Below are positions 34,513 through 42,761 of a stretch of 64,000 bases of DNA, piece after piece (position 1 is the stretch's first letter; every line of letters starts with the position of its first letter). This DNA comes from Companilactobacillus kimchiensis (GTDB lineage: Bacteria > Bacillota > Bacilli > Lactobacillales > Lactobacillaceae), in contig NZ_JQCF01000001.1 in the NCBI RefSeq assembly GCF_001438805.1, forward strand, positions 62,001-126,000, given 5' to 3'. Below the pieces are notes generated by a model that saw nothing but the letters and a program-made list of their open reading frames with translations, was not told the DNA's origin and did no database searches. A program made the position numbers and the translations under genes.

Positions 34513-35073
34513 CTAATTATTATTAGATTTCGTTCTAGGGACAACTTCATAAATAATTGAATTAATATTGTATCGATAATAAGCTTTTAAGATGTTCCAA
34601 AGATATTTAGTTATTTTCCATATTATCGGCAACATTATTGTCCCAACAATAAACATTACAAAACTAACAAGTAATCTCAGCAAATTGAACGATTTAACAC
34701 TCTCAACTACCTGCCAGATAATTACCCCAGGAGCAATCAAGAATGCTCCTGCCATTACCCAAATGGTCAATATAATTGGTAATAAAATTATGACGATCAT
34801 ACAGAAAAATAGAAAGTTAAAAACCAAGCTTCCTAAAAAAGCATAGAAATTAAAATGATAAGTTTTTATTTGATTCTCCCCGAAAAAATATGATGGTTTG
34901 ACATGGAATAATTCACTCAGATCTTGTACAGCCTGAATTGGAGGATTGTGTTTATCCTTTTCCCATCTGGCCACGGTCTGTTGTGTCACATATAATTTTT
35001 CAGCAACTTGATTTTGTGTCATCTTTTGTTCGATTCTCTTTTGCTTAATACGTGCTCCAATCAATTCTGTCAT
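34513..35073 (-). CDS. XRE regulator with membrane helices
   Basis: A 186-residue protein. HTH residues about 5-62 (IGARIKQKRIEQKMTQNQVA, YVTQQTVARWEKDKHNPPIQ). Residues 75-165 hold three membrane segments (FLGSLVFNFLFFCMIVIILL and others), and a basic tail ends VVPRTKSNNN. It is the first gene of the exporter operon (12 bp to the ATPase) and probably controls it. GGAGG precedes the ATG. Confidence 0.86.
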   Translation of the reverse strand: MTELIGARIKQKRIEQKMTQNQVAEKLYVTQQTVARWEKDKHNPPIQAVQDLSELFHVKPSYFFGENQIKTYHFNFYAFLGSLVFNFLFFCMIVIILLPIILTIWVMAGAFLIAPGVIIWQVVESVKSFNLLRLLVSFVMFIVGTIMLPIIWKITKYLWNILKAYYRYNINSIIYEVVPRTKSNNN

Positions 35074-35409
35074 TTATAAAATCCTCCGCCTGAACATACT
35101 CATTAAGACATTATATATTCAAACTAACCAACAATTTATTTGATATATGATGCTCAGCACTGATATATCAAGGTTTTAAATATTGTTCTTCACAAAAAAA
35201 CATAATTACCAACACAGCGTAACGCCGTGATGAAATTTCTTTATTTAATTCAAAAAAGCATTACTAAGTTTTAATTGTACATTTCTAACTTAGTAACACT
35301 TTTTAAAGGAAATAATATTTTTATTATTAATTAATCATTTTACTTTGATTCAATACTCCCCCACCAATTCAGTAAAAGTTCTCCTGTCCTTGTTCATCTA
35401 TTAAAGCAT
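35074..35409. other. Intergenic region upstream of the ABC operon
   Basis: A 336-bp AT-rich region. It holds the promoter area of the leftward ABC operon (near 35090-35170, with the short dyad TGATATATCA) and a long terminator hairpin (35251-35306) belonging to the membrane gene at 35410. I see no coding frame with a ribosome site in it. Confidence 0.5.
35251..35306 (-). terminator. Terminator of the 94-residue membrane gene
   Basis: TTACTAAGTT pairs with AACTTAGTAA around a TTAATTGTACATTTCT loop, flanked by an A-run and TTTTT. Confidence 0.75.
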
Positions 35410-35694
35410 TTAATTGTGATTCATTAAAAATATACCTATTGCTATAGACCCAAACCATAAAACACTCAAATATCCTTGAAATAGCTTTAGCCTCCATCCA
35501 CCTTTTACTTTTCCATGATAGGCCTCAGTTAATGCATCTACATACAAAGCAAACGGTGAATATAAGAATAATCCGACCAATCCTATTGCAAATAAGTTGA
35601 TCCAGGCTCCATGTAAGATATTTTTAATATAAAGACTAAAAATGAATATTCCTAATAATATAAACGTTGGCAATAATTCAAAAAATCGTTTCAT
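35410..35694 (-). CDS. Small membrane protein, 94 residues
   Basis: It starts MKRFFELLPTFILLGIFIFS, with three hydrophobic helices (about 8-24, 32-55 and 74-92) separated by a basic loop (YHGKVKGGWRLK). AAGGTTG precedes the ATG at 35694. It is monocistronic, with its terminator about 100 bp downstream. The family is not recognised. Confidence 0.62.
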   Translation of the reverse strand: MKRFFELLPTFILLGIFIFSLYIKNILHGAWINLFAIGLVGLFLYSPFALYVDALTEAYHGKVKGGWRLKLFQGYLSVLWFGSIAIGIFLMNHN

Positions 35695-36056
35695 AATTAT
35701 CAACCTTCAATTCTCTAGTTTATTTATACTTTTGAAACACCCTAAACATCATCAGGAAATAAAATTTATACAGATACTACTTATACTGTATCACTTCAAT
35801 GTAATCGATTACCAAAATAGAAGAATAATATGTTAGCTTCATCACCATTCCGCTATCCAATAATGAGGCCAATATATTATTTCAGTTAACCAATGCACTA
35901 TATGAACAAATGCTCACCATTTTTAAACAGCTCTTGACAATATTGCTGATACCAAATTTATACTTAGTAATCAAACTATCGGCATAATCAATTTAAATAA
36001 AAAAACAAGAGCCATAATTGAATTCAATCATAACTCTCATTTAATAATTACTCTAA
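35695..36056. other. Degenerate intergenic region
   Basis: 362 bp without a supported gene. Short plus-strand frames with biased hydrophobic codons around 35920-35990 (MLTIFKQLLTILLIPNLYLV) have no ribosome site and look like decayed coding DNA. The right end contains the terminator of the SLAP remnant. Confidence 0.4.
35999..36038 (-). terminator. Terminator of the SLAP remnant
   Basis: GAGccATAATTGA pairs with AATCATAACTC; the A-run on the left gives a U-run for leftward RNA. Its survival marks the end of the decayed SLAP gene. Confidence 0.65.
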
Positions 36057-36260
36057 TTATGAAGCAATCCGATAATATAACTCATTAGTAGCAGCACGTC
36101 GATATGTTACCCCATTGGCATCCTTTGTTTTATCAGTATGCCAAGAAGTATTATTTGCTAAAGCGTAATCCGCAACTGTTTCTGTATTAAAAGCAACTAA
36201 TGGAACTTAATTTCTATTTGCGTTATTAGTTTTGATGACATTTTTTGAAGCGACATCATT
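36057..36260 (-). pseudogene. SLAP-domain remnant with in-frame stop
   Basis: The minus strand reads GNDVASKNVIKTNNANRN, a TAA stop, then VPLVAFNTETVADYALANNT and VTYRRAATNELYRIAS. This aligns with the C-terminal SLAP module at 31720 (NTIRVNNTSSIYVPLKAL and LANNTLWYTG..ITYHRVSTNEWV), where the stop position is a Tyr codon. There is no start or signal peptide. It is a decayed copy of a wall protein tail. Confidence 0.75.
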
Positions 36261-36263
36261 TCC

Positions 36264-36773
36264 TTATATAACTGTACTCACCAATGTAAATATAAGACCT
36301 AAATAAAAAAAAACGCTAGATAAAGATAGTTGTTTTAAATGATTAAACAGTTCTGTTGAAGTATCCGTATATTTACTTTCATTATTTTCATTAAAATATT
36401 TTGTACATGTTTTAAATTTTAACTTCAAATAACTCTGTGACAGACCAAATTCCACAAGTGTAATAATTAAACAAATTGCAGAAACTAATCTAAAAAGACC
36501 ATCATCTTGGTAAATATAACCAGCATATAATCCAATACATAATATTCCTATCATTACTCCCCAAAGAAGAATGAACAAAAGAATTAGTCTTGGAGTCCTT
36601 GGCCTTTCCTTGATTATTATTCTAGATATTTCTGCGTTAAATTGCTTAGACTTGTTTTTCCCTATACGGGTATTTACCTTACGAGCACGTTTTAAAGATA
36701 CTCCACTGAGTACAACCAGAACAACCCCCAAGGTCAATAAAGCTATTTCCATTAAAAAACTTATGCCAAACAT
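36264..36773 (-). CDS. Membrane protein, 169 residues
   Basis: Four hydrophobic helices: an N-terminal one (ALLTLGVVLVVLSGVSL), a basic cytosolic loop (KRARKVNTRIGKNKSK), a central pair (LILLFILLWGVMIGILCIGL and FRLVSAICLIITLVEFGL) and a last one (VFFYLGLIFTLVSTVI). GGAGAAGGAGAG precedes the ATG. It ends only 4 bp before the SLAP remnant, with no terminator between. The family is unknown. Confidence 0.68.
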   Translation of the reverse strand: MFGISFLMEIALLTLGVVLVVLSGVSLKRARKVNTRIGKNKSKQFNAEISRIIIKERPRTPRLILLFILLWGVMIGILCIGLYAGYIYQDDGLFRLVSAICLIITLVEFGLSQSYLKLKFKTCTKYFNENNESKYTDTSTELFNHLKQLSLSSVFFYLGLIFTLVSTVI

Positions 36774-37121
36774 AAACTCTCCTTCTCCTAATTAAGATTA
36801 ACAAACTTAATTTCTCCGTTGATCATGTTAACTTTCTACTGACTAGGTCATCAGTTACCTAACATAACTGAACATTAATACCATTAGCCCAATGATTACT
36901 GATTTTTGCCCTAATGGGCTCTACCTACAACAGTACAATAAACTATCTAATACTAGGAAAATTAATAAGGTAAAAGAGTATATCAACTTGAAAGAAATAT
37001 CGTGGACTCAACCTCCTTCATCTTTCCCATACGATTATGATTTTAATTAAAATCTTACTGACTTGCTTAATTAATTATATTTGTTTGCTATTAAAATCTT
37101 GTTATGATTTCCGTTAAAGTT
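36774..37121. other. Intergenic region with a possible coding relic
   Basis: 348 bp. On the plus strand an open frame (36892-37050) reads MITDFCPNGLYLQQYNKLSN, then VKEYINLKEISWTQPPSSFP, and stops. The amino acid use looks protein-like but there is no ribosome site and no partner gene, so I treat it as a relic. The remainder is AT-rich and featureless. Confidence 0.35.
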
Positions 37122-37628
37122 TTATAAATTCCGTTTTATTTTATCGTTAATAAATGTTTGATAAATCATCATCACCACTCCACCGATAACTATTCCAAGT
37201 GCGTTAGCAATCACATCATTAATATCACTACTACGATTGATCAACCAGGCATTGGACATGTAATATTGCAAAACTTCTATTCCACCACCAACAGCCACGC
37301 CGAGTATTCCAATGACTAATAATGGTAACTGGGGAACGAGTTTTTTGAGTAAAAACCCTAGAGGTATTGTCAGGATAATATTCTCAATAAATCCAGCGCC
37401 ATGCAGATACAATCGGTGCAAATTAACTCGGCCAACCCCTGCTGGCATGATATAAACTGATGCTCCATCAAATGAAACCGGTGTAAACAAAATAGTTCCT
37501 AATCCTGCCAAATAAAGCAGGCTAATAAATAATAATTGACGTTTACTATTATCTTCAATTCTTGGTAAAACGATTAAACCACTTAAGGTTGCTAAAGTAA
37601 GTATCAGCAAGAGCGGTATCCAACGCAT
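37122..37628 (-). CDS. VanZ-family membrane protein (copy 2)
   Basis: A 168-residue paralogue of the protein at 13567-14085. Shared blocks include MRWIPLL, LGTILFTPVSFDGASVYIMP, ENIILTIPLGFLLKK, GGGIEVLQYYMS and SSDINDVIANALGIVIGG. It has four to five membrane helices. AGAAGG precedes the ATG; it lies 20 bp after a small soluble gene and is probably co-transcribed with it. Role as for other VanZ proteins: undefined, with possible glycopeptide tolerance. Confidence 0.88.
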   Translation of the reverse strand: MRWIPLLLILTLATLSGLIVLPRIEDNSKRQLLFISLLYLAGLGTILFTPVSFDGASVYIMPAGVGRVNLHRLYLHGAGFIENIILTIPLGFLLKKLVPQLPLLVIGILGVAVGGGIEVLQYYMSNAWLINRSSDINDVIANALGIVIGGVVMMIYQTFINDKIKRNL

Positions 37629-37648
37629 AATTTTAACCTTCTACAAAG

Positions 37649-37801
37649 CTATTTTTGTTGTGTAAATTTCATCAAATAGTCGTAGGCTTCCTCAATTGTT
37701 TTGAAATTCTGTTGTTGTCTAATCTCTTCTAACTTTAGTTGAGACTTTTTACTCAACTGTTTTATTCTGTCTTGTTTGGATAATTCTTTTTTATCTTTCA
37801 T
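37649..37801 (-). CDS. Small charged protein upstream of vanZ-like copy 2
   Basis: A 50-residue frame starting MKDKKELSKQDRIKQLSKKS, then LKLEEIRQQQNFKTIEEAYD and a YLMKFTQQK end. It is soluble, helical and highly charged. GAGGTC lies just before the ATG, and the VanZ gene follows 20 bp later. The function is unknown; it could modulate the membrane protein. Confidence 0.62.
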   Translation of the reverse strand: MKDKKELSKQDRIKQLSKKSQLKLEEIRQQQNFKTIEEAYDYLMKFTQQK

Positions 37802-37964
37802 TTTATGACCTCATTAATAATTCTATTATGAAGTTATATACCTTTTTAAGCAATTTGTCATTAATATTTCATGGTCGAAAAATAAATGTCCTTGTCTCCT
37901 TTACTTAGATACTAATGGTAAGATTGAAATAAATACAGTGTTTCAAAGGAGTGTAATTTTTATT

Positions 37965-38360
37965 ATGTTAATGATGGCCTTTGTTTTTTCAGCTCTATTA
38001 TTTACTACAACCACAATTTGGATGGCCATTCTGGTCTTAAAACAACAAGTCAAGAAACTTTCATATACGGTTAACAAAAATGATCCATCAATCACTATTC
38101 AATTAAATCAAAAACTACGTCAAGAATTTGGTTTTGATTTTGTTTATATTGCGATGATATTTTTCGCTTTTTTAGCTTGGCAAAATAGTGTCATGATTCC
38201 AACTTTGACGGCCTTTGTAGTTCCCACTAGTTTGACTGTCAAATGTAGCTTATTAACCATAGTCAATTTAGCCAGTACACTCATTAACTACCTCTTCTTA
38301 AAACAGACCCGTACTAAAAACGAATTCATTCAAAATTTTTACAAAGAATATAATAATTAG
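37965..38360 (+). CDS. Membrane protein, 131 residues
   Basis: An N-terminal helix (MMAFVFSALLFTTTTIWMAI), a charged soluble loop (about 30-65) and two further helices (FVYIAMIFFAFLAWQ and LTVKCSLLTIVNLASTLINY) end in a basic tail. The start at 37965 is chosen 11 nt after GGAGTG; the longer frame would begin at GTG 37938 before the ribosome site. It is divergent from the small vanZ-linked gene. No family is recognised. Confidence 0.6.
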   Translation: MLMMAFVFSALLFTTTTIWMAILVLKQQVKKLSYTVNKNDPSITIQLNQKLRQEFGFDFVYIAMIFFAFLAWQNSVMIPTLTAFVVPTSLTVKCSLLTIVNLASTLINYLFLKQTRTKNEFIQNFYKEYNN

Positions 38361-38430
38361 TCAATATACATTCGTTTCAAATGTTTTTCTGTCATCATGC
38401 TAAACACCTTGGCATATCGACTCTTAAGAT

Positions 38431-38477
38431 TAAAAAATGGAACTAAAACCGTCACTTGGCGATTTTAGTTCCATTTT
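38431..38477. terminator. Bidirectional terminator
   Basis: AAAATGGAACTAAAA pairs perfectly with TTTTAGTTCCATTTT around a 14-nt loop. It lies between the convergent membrane gene and HD-domain gene. Confidence 0.9.
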
Positions 38478-38534
38478 GATTTTCAGGATAAATAATCGTT
38501 GATAATTGTTTAACCATCCCAATGTGATCAGAGC

Positions 38535-39176
38535 TTACTTTTCCCAAGGTGAGTTTATGATCGTATCGTAGAAGTTAAATCCTTTATAATCATCATCTAA
38601 TCGTTTACTAATATCAGCGTTAACAGTTCCAAATGTACTGGCCGGTCTATTTTTAAATCCATTGTAAAATTCTTTTATAATATCATTTTTAAAGTCAATT
38701 GATTTAGGATAATCCTTTAAAATTAAATCTCTTATTTCTGGTGAAAATTCAGCGAAATTATCACCCATAACATCCATCCCCACACCATAATATAAAGCCC
38801 TGATCACATTATCTTTATGTTCTGGAATGCCAATTGTTGTATGCAAGGAAATAGCACCCCAAACCTGATCAATATCACTCTTATCAATCTGATATTGATT
38901 TAAAAATGCTCTGGCAGCATTAGCTCCATCAATCTCAAAACGATCACATTCGCTAGAATATTTCTTAGTTAACCCCATATCATGAAATAATGCAGCTACA
39001 TATAATAACTCCAAATTTACACAACGGTCATCCTGTAAGCTCTTAACAGCTCCAAAGAAAAAGACTCGATGACAATGATTCCATAACAATTCATCACCAT
39101 ATTTTTTTAATAGTTCCCTAGTCTCTTGCGCCATTGCCGTATTAGGTAAGTTAATTCTATCCAATTTTTTTAACAT
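38535..39176 (-). CDS. HD-domain phosphohydrolase
   Basis: A 213-residue protein with the metal-binding HD motif LYVAALFHDMG and upstream His in WNHCHRVFFFGA; later SLHTTIGIPEHK supplies further candidate ligands. HD proteins of this size hydrolyse nucleotides or related phosphoesters. The start at 39176 follows AGGAGGG. It lies 11 bp downstream of the iron-sulfur-family gene in one operon. The substrate is not known. Confidence 0.85.
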   Translation of the reverse strand: MLKKLDRINLPNTAMAQETRELLKKYGDELLWNHCHRVFFFGAVKSLQDDRCVNLELLYVAALFHDMGLTKKYSSECDRFEIDGANAARAFLNQYQIDKSDIDQVWGAISLHTTIGIPEHKDNVIRALYYGVGMDVMGDNFAEFSPEIRDLILKDYPKSIDFKNDIIKEFYNGFKNRPASTFGTVNADISKRLDDDYKGFNFYDTIINSPWEK

Positions 39177-39187
39177 TATTTTCCCTC

Positions 39188-39559
39188 CTAAAATTCCATC
39201 TCTGCTGTTTCGATGGGAACCATTCTTTTGATTGGTAATTGTGGTTCTAACAGCCCATTGGTACTCCACAACCGATAACTATCTGTATTAGCTTTAAAAT
39301 CAATTCTCATTTCAGAATCCAAGTACCATTCAGTATCTCTATTAAAGAAGATCGGTCCAACTGTAGAATCAAGTTTCTTTTCAAATCCAGCAGGAACTAA
39401 ATCAGCTCTAACAACCAATAACTGATATTTCAAACCATTTTCCATCAATAGTTTTGAGAAAGCTCCAATCCCATCATCCAAATCCAAAATCAGTTTATCG
39501 TTGCTGGTTCTAATTTCATTTATTCTGGCCATAGCTTCTGCATTAATTGTTAGTCTCAT
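39188..39559 (-). CDS. Iron-sulfur cluster biosynthesis family protein (HesB-like)
   Basis: A 123-residue protein of the lactobacillus HesB/IscA-like set: LILDLDDGIGAFSK resembles IscA strands, and YRLWSTNGLLEPQLPI closes the domain. It has no cysteine at all, so it cannot bind an iron-sulfur cluster in the IscA manner and the family label is only structural. It is co-transcribed with the HD gene from a promoter flanked by two operator-like repeats. A cysteine-containing relative lies at 40866. Confidence 0.7.
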   Translation of the reverse strand: MRLTINAEAMARINEIRTSNDKLILDLDDGIGAFSKLLMENGLKYQLLVVRADLVPAGFEKKLDSTVGPIFFNRDTEWYLDSEMRIDFKANTDSYRLWSTNGLLEPQLPIKRMVPIETAEMEF

Positions 39560-39584
39560 GATCTCTACCTCTTTCTCATTTTTA

Positions 39585-39666
39585 TTTTTTAACGTATGTT
39601 CAACAATTAGAGTATATTCTCATACACTAAAAAAAGCAACGTTTTTTAACAGACGTTCAATAATTA
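39585..39666 (-). promoter_or_regulatory. Promoter flanked by duplicated operator repeats
   Basis: Minus-strand boxes TTGCTT (39634-39639) and TATACT (39611-39616) are 17 bp apart. Two 25-bp direct repeats, 39585-39609 and 39642-39666, bracket it. They share TTTTTTAAC, GTTCAA and AATTA with three to five differences and lie 57 bp apart. One covers the transcript start and the other lies upstream of -35, as in repressor pairs of the TetR type. The regulator is not adjacent. Confidence 0.65.
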
Positions 39667-39722
39667 CCTAAAAAAATATCCAAATTGAAATTTCACTCTT
39701 CAATTTAGACATTTTTAACATA

Positions 39723-39929
39723 CTATTTATTTGAATTACTCGATACCATAACCTGTGGATCAATCATTGGTTTCTCACCATTGTTTATAAAATAAACTTG
39801 ATACCAAACTAAAAAGGTATAGATTGTCCACACTTTGCGCCGATCATCATTCAATCCTGCATAACAATCATCTAACATCCGTAAGATGATCCTTTGGTCA
39901 AAAAAGTCTGCGGCAAATTCAGTACTCGT
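39723..39929 (-). pseudogene. asnB: C-terminal remnant of asparagine synthase (asnB)
   Basis: The minus frame reads TEFAADFFDQRIILRMLDDC, YAGLNDDRRKVWTIYTFLVW, YQVYFINN and ends VMVSSNSNK-stop. The KVWTIYTFLVWYQVYF block is the conserved C terminus of glutamine-hydrolysing asparagine synthases. The N-terminal glutaminase and synthetase domains (about 560 residues) are missing. The fragment meets the truncated plus-strand regulator head-on near 39925. Confidence 0.75.
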
Positions 39930-40733
39930 TTAGGTATCTCTATCGAAGTTTTCGAAAAGAAAAGTTTTTATGAGAAACACGAATTTTATATCAATACGGT
40001 TTTAAACAAATTGGAACTATTAGTTAATAACCGTGACTATGCCAAAATGAAACCATATCTTAATGATGAAATTTTACAAAACCATTGTACTAATCCTCTG
40101 ACCAAACAGTGTTTTCTTTGTTATCGTGGAATTTACACTAGTTATGGTGTTAAACAACCTCGTAAAGCCCTGGAAATCTATCGTCAAGCACTTCAAGAAA
40201 CCAACGTTACAGCTTTTAGCGATATTTCAGACTTTCCTAAACATAAAGAAATTTATTCTAAAACCGAAACCCTATTAATTTCGGGTGCTGCTAGCTGTTA
40301 TTACCTCTTAAAAGATTTCCAGAAAGCTGAAATTCTATTCAAAGTGGCTTCTCAGAATATCAGCAACATTGAAATGCAATTGTCAACTCAGATTCTAGGG
40401 ACCATCTATTACAATGCCTGTAAAAATCTCAAAACTCTCAAAAAATACCCTCAGGCCATTGAAATAGCTCAAGACGGTCTAAGATTTGAAACTAATCGAA
40501 AAACTATCTATCGTTCGGCTGAGATTCTTTATGAACTCGGTGATATCTATTATCAACAAAATCAACTTGAGCTTGCTGAAAAATACTATATCAAATCAAT
40601 GTACTTGTCCTATTCGACTAATAGCACCCATTTTTTACCATTACTTTTAACTAGCTTGAGAAAAAAAACCAATTTAAAACTATTACAAAAGAACCTCGTC
40701 ATGCTCGATCTAATCAATTTAAAAAATCCCTGA
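39894..40733 (+). pseudogene. PlcR/Rgg-like TPR regulator lacking its HTH
   Basis: The frame (TTG at 39894, no ribosome site) encodes about 280 residues of the TPR peptide-sensing domain of an RRNPP-type regulator: FEKKSFYEKHEFYINTVLNK, NPLTKQCFLCYRGIYTSYGV, YYLLKDFQKAEILFKVA and YELGDIYYQQNQLELAEKYY. The roughly 60-residue N-terminal helix-turn-helix is absent and the frame runs back into antisense asnB sequence. The domain itself is uninterrupted, so the truncation looks recent. No cognate signal peptide gene is seen downstream. Confidence 0.75.
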
Positions 40734-40865
40734 AAGATATTTCTTCAAATTATGAGCAACATATTTGCATCAACTAACCTTATAGTGTAAATTATTAATT
40801 GTAATAAAGGTTTCGTACAAATCAATTTTGTGCAAATCATTTTCTTAATAGAAGGGAAATTAATT

Positions 40866-41273
40866 ATGAAATTAAATATTAAAGATGAAGCAAAAACATA
40901 CTTAGCAAATAAAATTCCTGCCGGCAGTCGTGTAATTTTGACAACTGACGATGGTTCAAATAAATATTCAAGTTTAGGTGGTAGTTGTGCCATTGGTGAT
41001 AAATTTCAATTAGTTATTCTCAAGGATGCTGATTCTGACTACACAACTGAATTGGAAAACAATGCTGGTTATGAAATGAGCACTTTACCTTCATATGAAT
41101 ATCTTTTAGGTAATGGTCTTAATATTGATTTGGTTCACAATACCTTAGCTTTAAGAGATAACGGTGGTATCCTCGATGGTGCCCTTGGTGTTGTTGACTG
41201 GAGAAATGTTAAACCTGAAACTGCTGCTGAACGCCGTGAAAAGATGGAAAAACTTGGCGACAAGATCTGTTAA
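40866..41273 (+). CDS. Iron-sulfur cluster biosynthesis family protein
   Basis: A 135-residue protein of the HesB/IscA-like lactobacillus family: SRVILTTDDGSNKYSSLGGS, a Cys in GGSCAIGDKF, the strand FQLVILKDADSDY and a C-terminal KLGDKIC. Only two cysteines are present, not the IscA C-x-G-C pattern. The start at 40866 follows AGAAGGGAA. A promoter TTGCAT-N17-TAAATT lies about 80 bp upstream. It is monocistronic. The role in cluster assembly is unproven. Confidence 0.75.
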   Translation: MKLNIKDEAKTYLANKIPAGSRVILTTDDGSNKYSSLGGSCAIGDKFQLVILKDADSDYTTELENNAGYEMSTLPSYEYLLGNGLNIDLVHNTLALRDNGGILDGALGVVDWRNVKPETAAERREKMEKLGDKIC

Positions 41274-41299
41274 TTAATTAAAATACAATTTAATCATCG

Positions 41300-41342
41300 T
41301 GGTGAATCGACTAATTATTTAGTTGATTCACCATTTTTTATT
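41300..41342 (+). terminator. Rho-independent terminator
   Basis: GGTGAATCgACTAA pairs with TTAGTtGATTCACC around TTAT, followed by ATTTTTTATTTT. Confidence 0.9.
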
Positions 41343-41488
41343 TTGAAATAGCACTAATGATTTTTTAATAAATATGTTAAAAATAAATCTACTGTAGCAA
41401 GTCAACCACTTGTACACAAGCAATCATTGTCTATCATCCACCTCTGATGTATTATTAAAAATAAATTAAAACATTGGAGATGTCATCA

Positions 41489-42709
41489 ATGGCAAACCAC
41501 AGTTTGATCCAACGTCAAATATCTTTATCAACTATTGCCACTTTTGTTTCAGGAATGAGCAATGGTTCTTTTACCTTTGCTATTGGTCTGTTGACCCTCA
41601 GAGAAAGTAAATCACCCATCTGGTTTGCCTGTACTCAAATCGTGTCACCAATCATTGCTTTATTGATCAATCGTATCGTTGGAAATATCGTTGATCATAA
41701 CTCTCACAAAAAAATTCTTTTAAGCACTTATCTTGGTGAAATACTAATTATTGCTATGTATGCTTTTTTGATCAATCAAAATACGGCTGAATATTTAAAA
41801 CTATCTTTGACTATCCTAGTCGTAATGTTAATTGGCATCTTCTCACTTTTTGAACAATCAGCCTATCAGTCGTCAATTATTGGCTTGGTACCAGAAGATA
41901 AAATTCAACAACTGAATTCACTTCAACGGACGGCTAGTTCTTTATCCTCGGTCATTGCCCCCAGTATCGGAGCCGCCCTTTTTAGTACACTTGGTATGTC
42001 CAAACTATTGATCTTTCAAATCATAATGATTCTGATTACTTTAATCTGCGTCAGTACCTTGGTATTTGAAGCTTTTAATCAAAATCAAGATACTGACAAT
42101 TCACCTGAAATCAAAATATCTATTGGTGAGATTCTCAAAAGTAATCGCAAACTGATCTATTCCGTGAGTGCCGCCATTGGGGTTAACCTTTTTATTGCCA
42201 TCTCTAATACTTCCATCCCGATCATGGCCTTGCACCAACTGAATTTTACTAATCAGCAGTATGCCCTGATCGAAACTATCTTTGGAATTGGTGCTGTAGC
42301 CAGTGGTTTAGTACTAGCGCGTTTCAAAACTTTTAAAAATCCAATTCGAATCAGTGCCTCAGCTATGATGGTCGCTGCAGCAACGATTTTTCTATTGGGT
42401 CTGTTTGCTAAACTTCCCTTTTCACATTTGGGAACTGTTAATTTGATTCTTCTAGCCGTCTTAATTCAGGGAATCTCTTTTACAGTCATGGAAGTTCCGA
42501 TGGGTTCTTACATGCAGATGCACGTTGCTAAAAAAGTTCAGGGTTCATATTTTTCTTTTGTCTTTGGCGCCTCACAGGCAATCGTACCCATTGGCGTTAT
42601 TATTGCTACTATCTTTTCTAGTGTCGCACCATATTTACTATTGATTGCCGGTATTTTGATGTTTATCTTCATTTTCACTATTTACAATATTTGGGGGAAA
42701 AATGTTTAA
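41489..42709 (+). CDS. MFS transporter
   Basis: A 406-residue permease with about twelve helices and the MFS loop motif IVGNIVDHNSHKKILL between helices 2 and 3. The overall pattern resembles the MFS_3/macrolide-efflux-like group (FEQSAYQSSIIGLVPEDKIQ, VMEVPMGSYMQMHV). A drug or metabolite exporter is likely; the substrate is unknown. The start at 41489 is 10 nt from GGAG. It is monocistronic, ending in a shared terminator. Confidence 0.85.
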   Translation: MANHSLIQRQISLSTIATFVSGMSNGSFTFAIGLLTLRESKSPIWFACTQIVSPIIALLINRIVGNIVDHNSHKKILLSTYLGEILIIAMYAFLINQNTAEYLKLSLTILVVMLIGIFSLFEQSAYQSSIIGLVPEDKIQQLNSLQRTASSLSSVIAPSIGAALFSTLGMSKLLIFQIIMILITLICVSTLVFEAFNQNQDTDNSPEIKISIGEILKSNRKLIYSVSAAIGVNLFIAISNTSIPIMALHQLNFTNQQYALIETIFGIGAVASGLVLARFKTFKNPIRISASAMMVAAATIFLLGLFAKLPFSHLGTVNLILLAVLIQGISFTVMEVPMGSYMQMHVAKKVQGSYFSFVFGASQAIVPIGVIIATIFSSVAPYLLLIAGILMFIFIFTIYNIWGKNV

Positions 42710-42750
42710 AAAAAATCAGTCTTGTCATTTTCGACAAAACTGATTTTTTT
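42709..42750. terminator. Bidirectional terminator
   Basis: AAAAATCAGTcTTGTC pairs with GACAAaACTGATTTTTTT around ATTTTC, between the convergent MFS and gap genes. Confidence 0.9.
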
Positions 42751-42761
42751 AGAAACTATTT

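Noticed and set aside
36892-37050. 52-codon frame with protein-like composition
   Set aside because: There is no ribosome site or promoter and no recognisable family; treated as a relic in the intergenic description.
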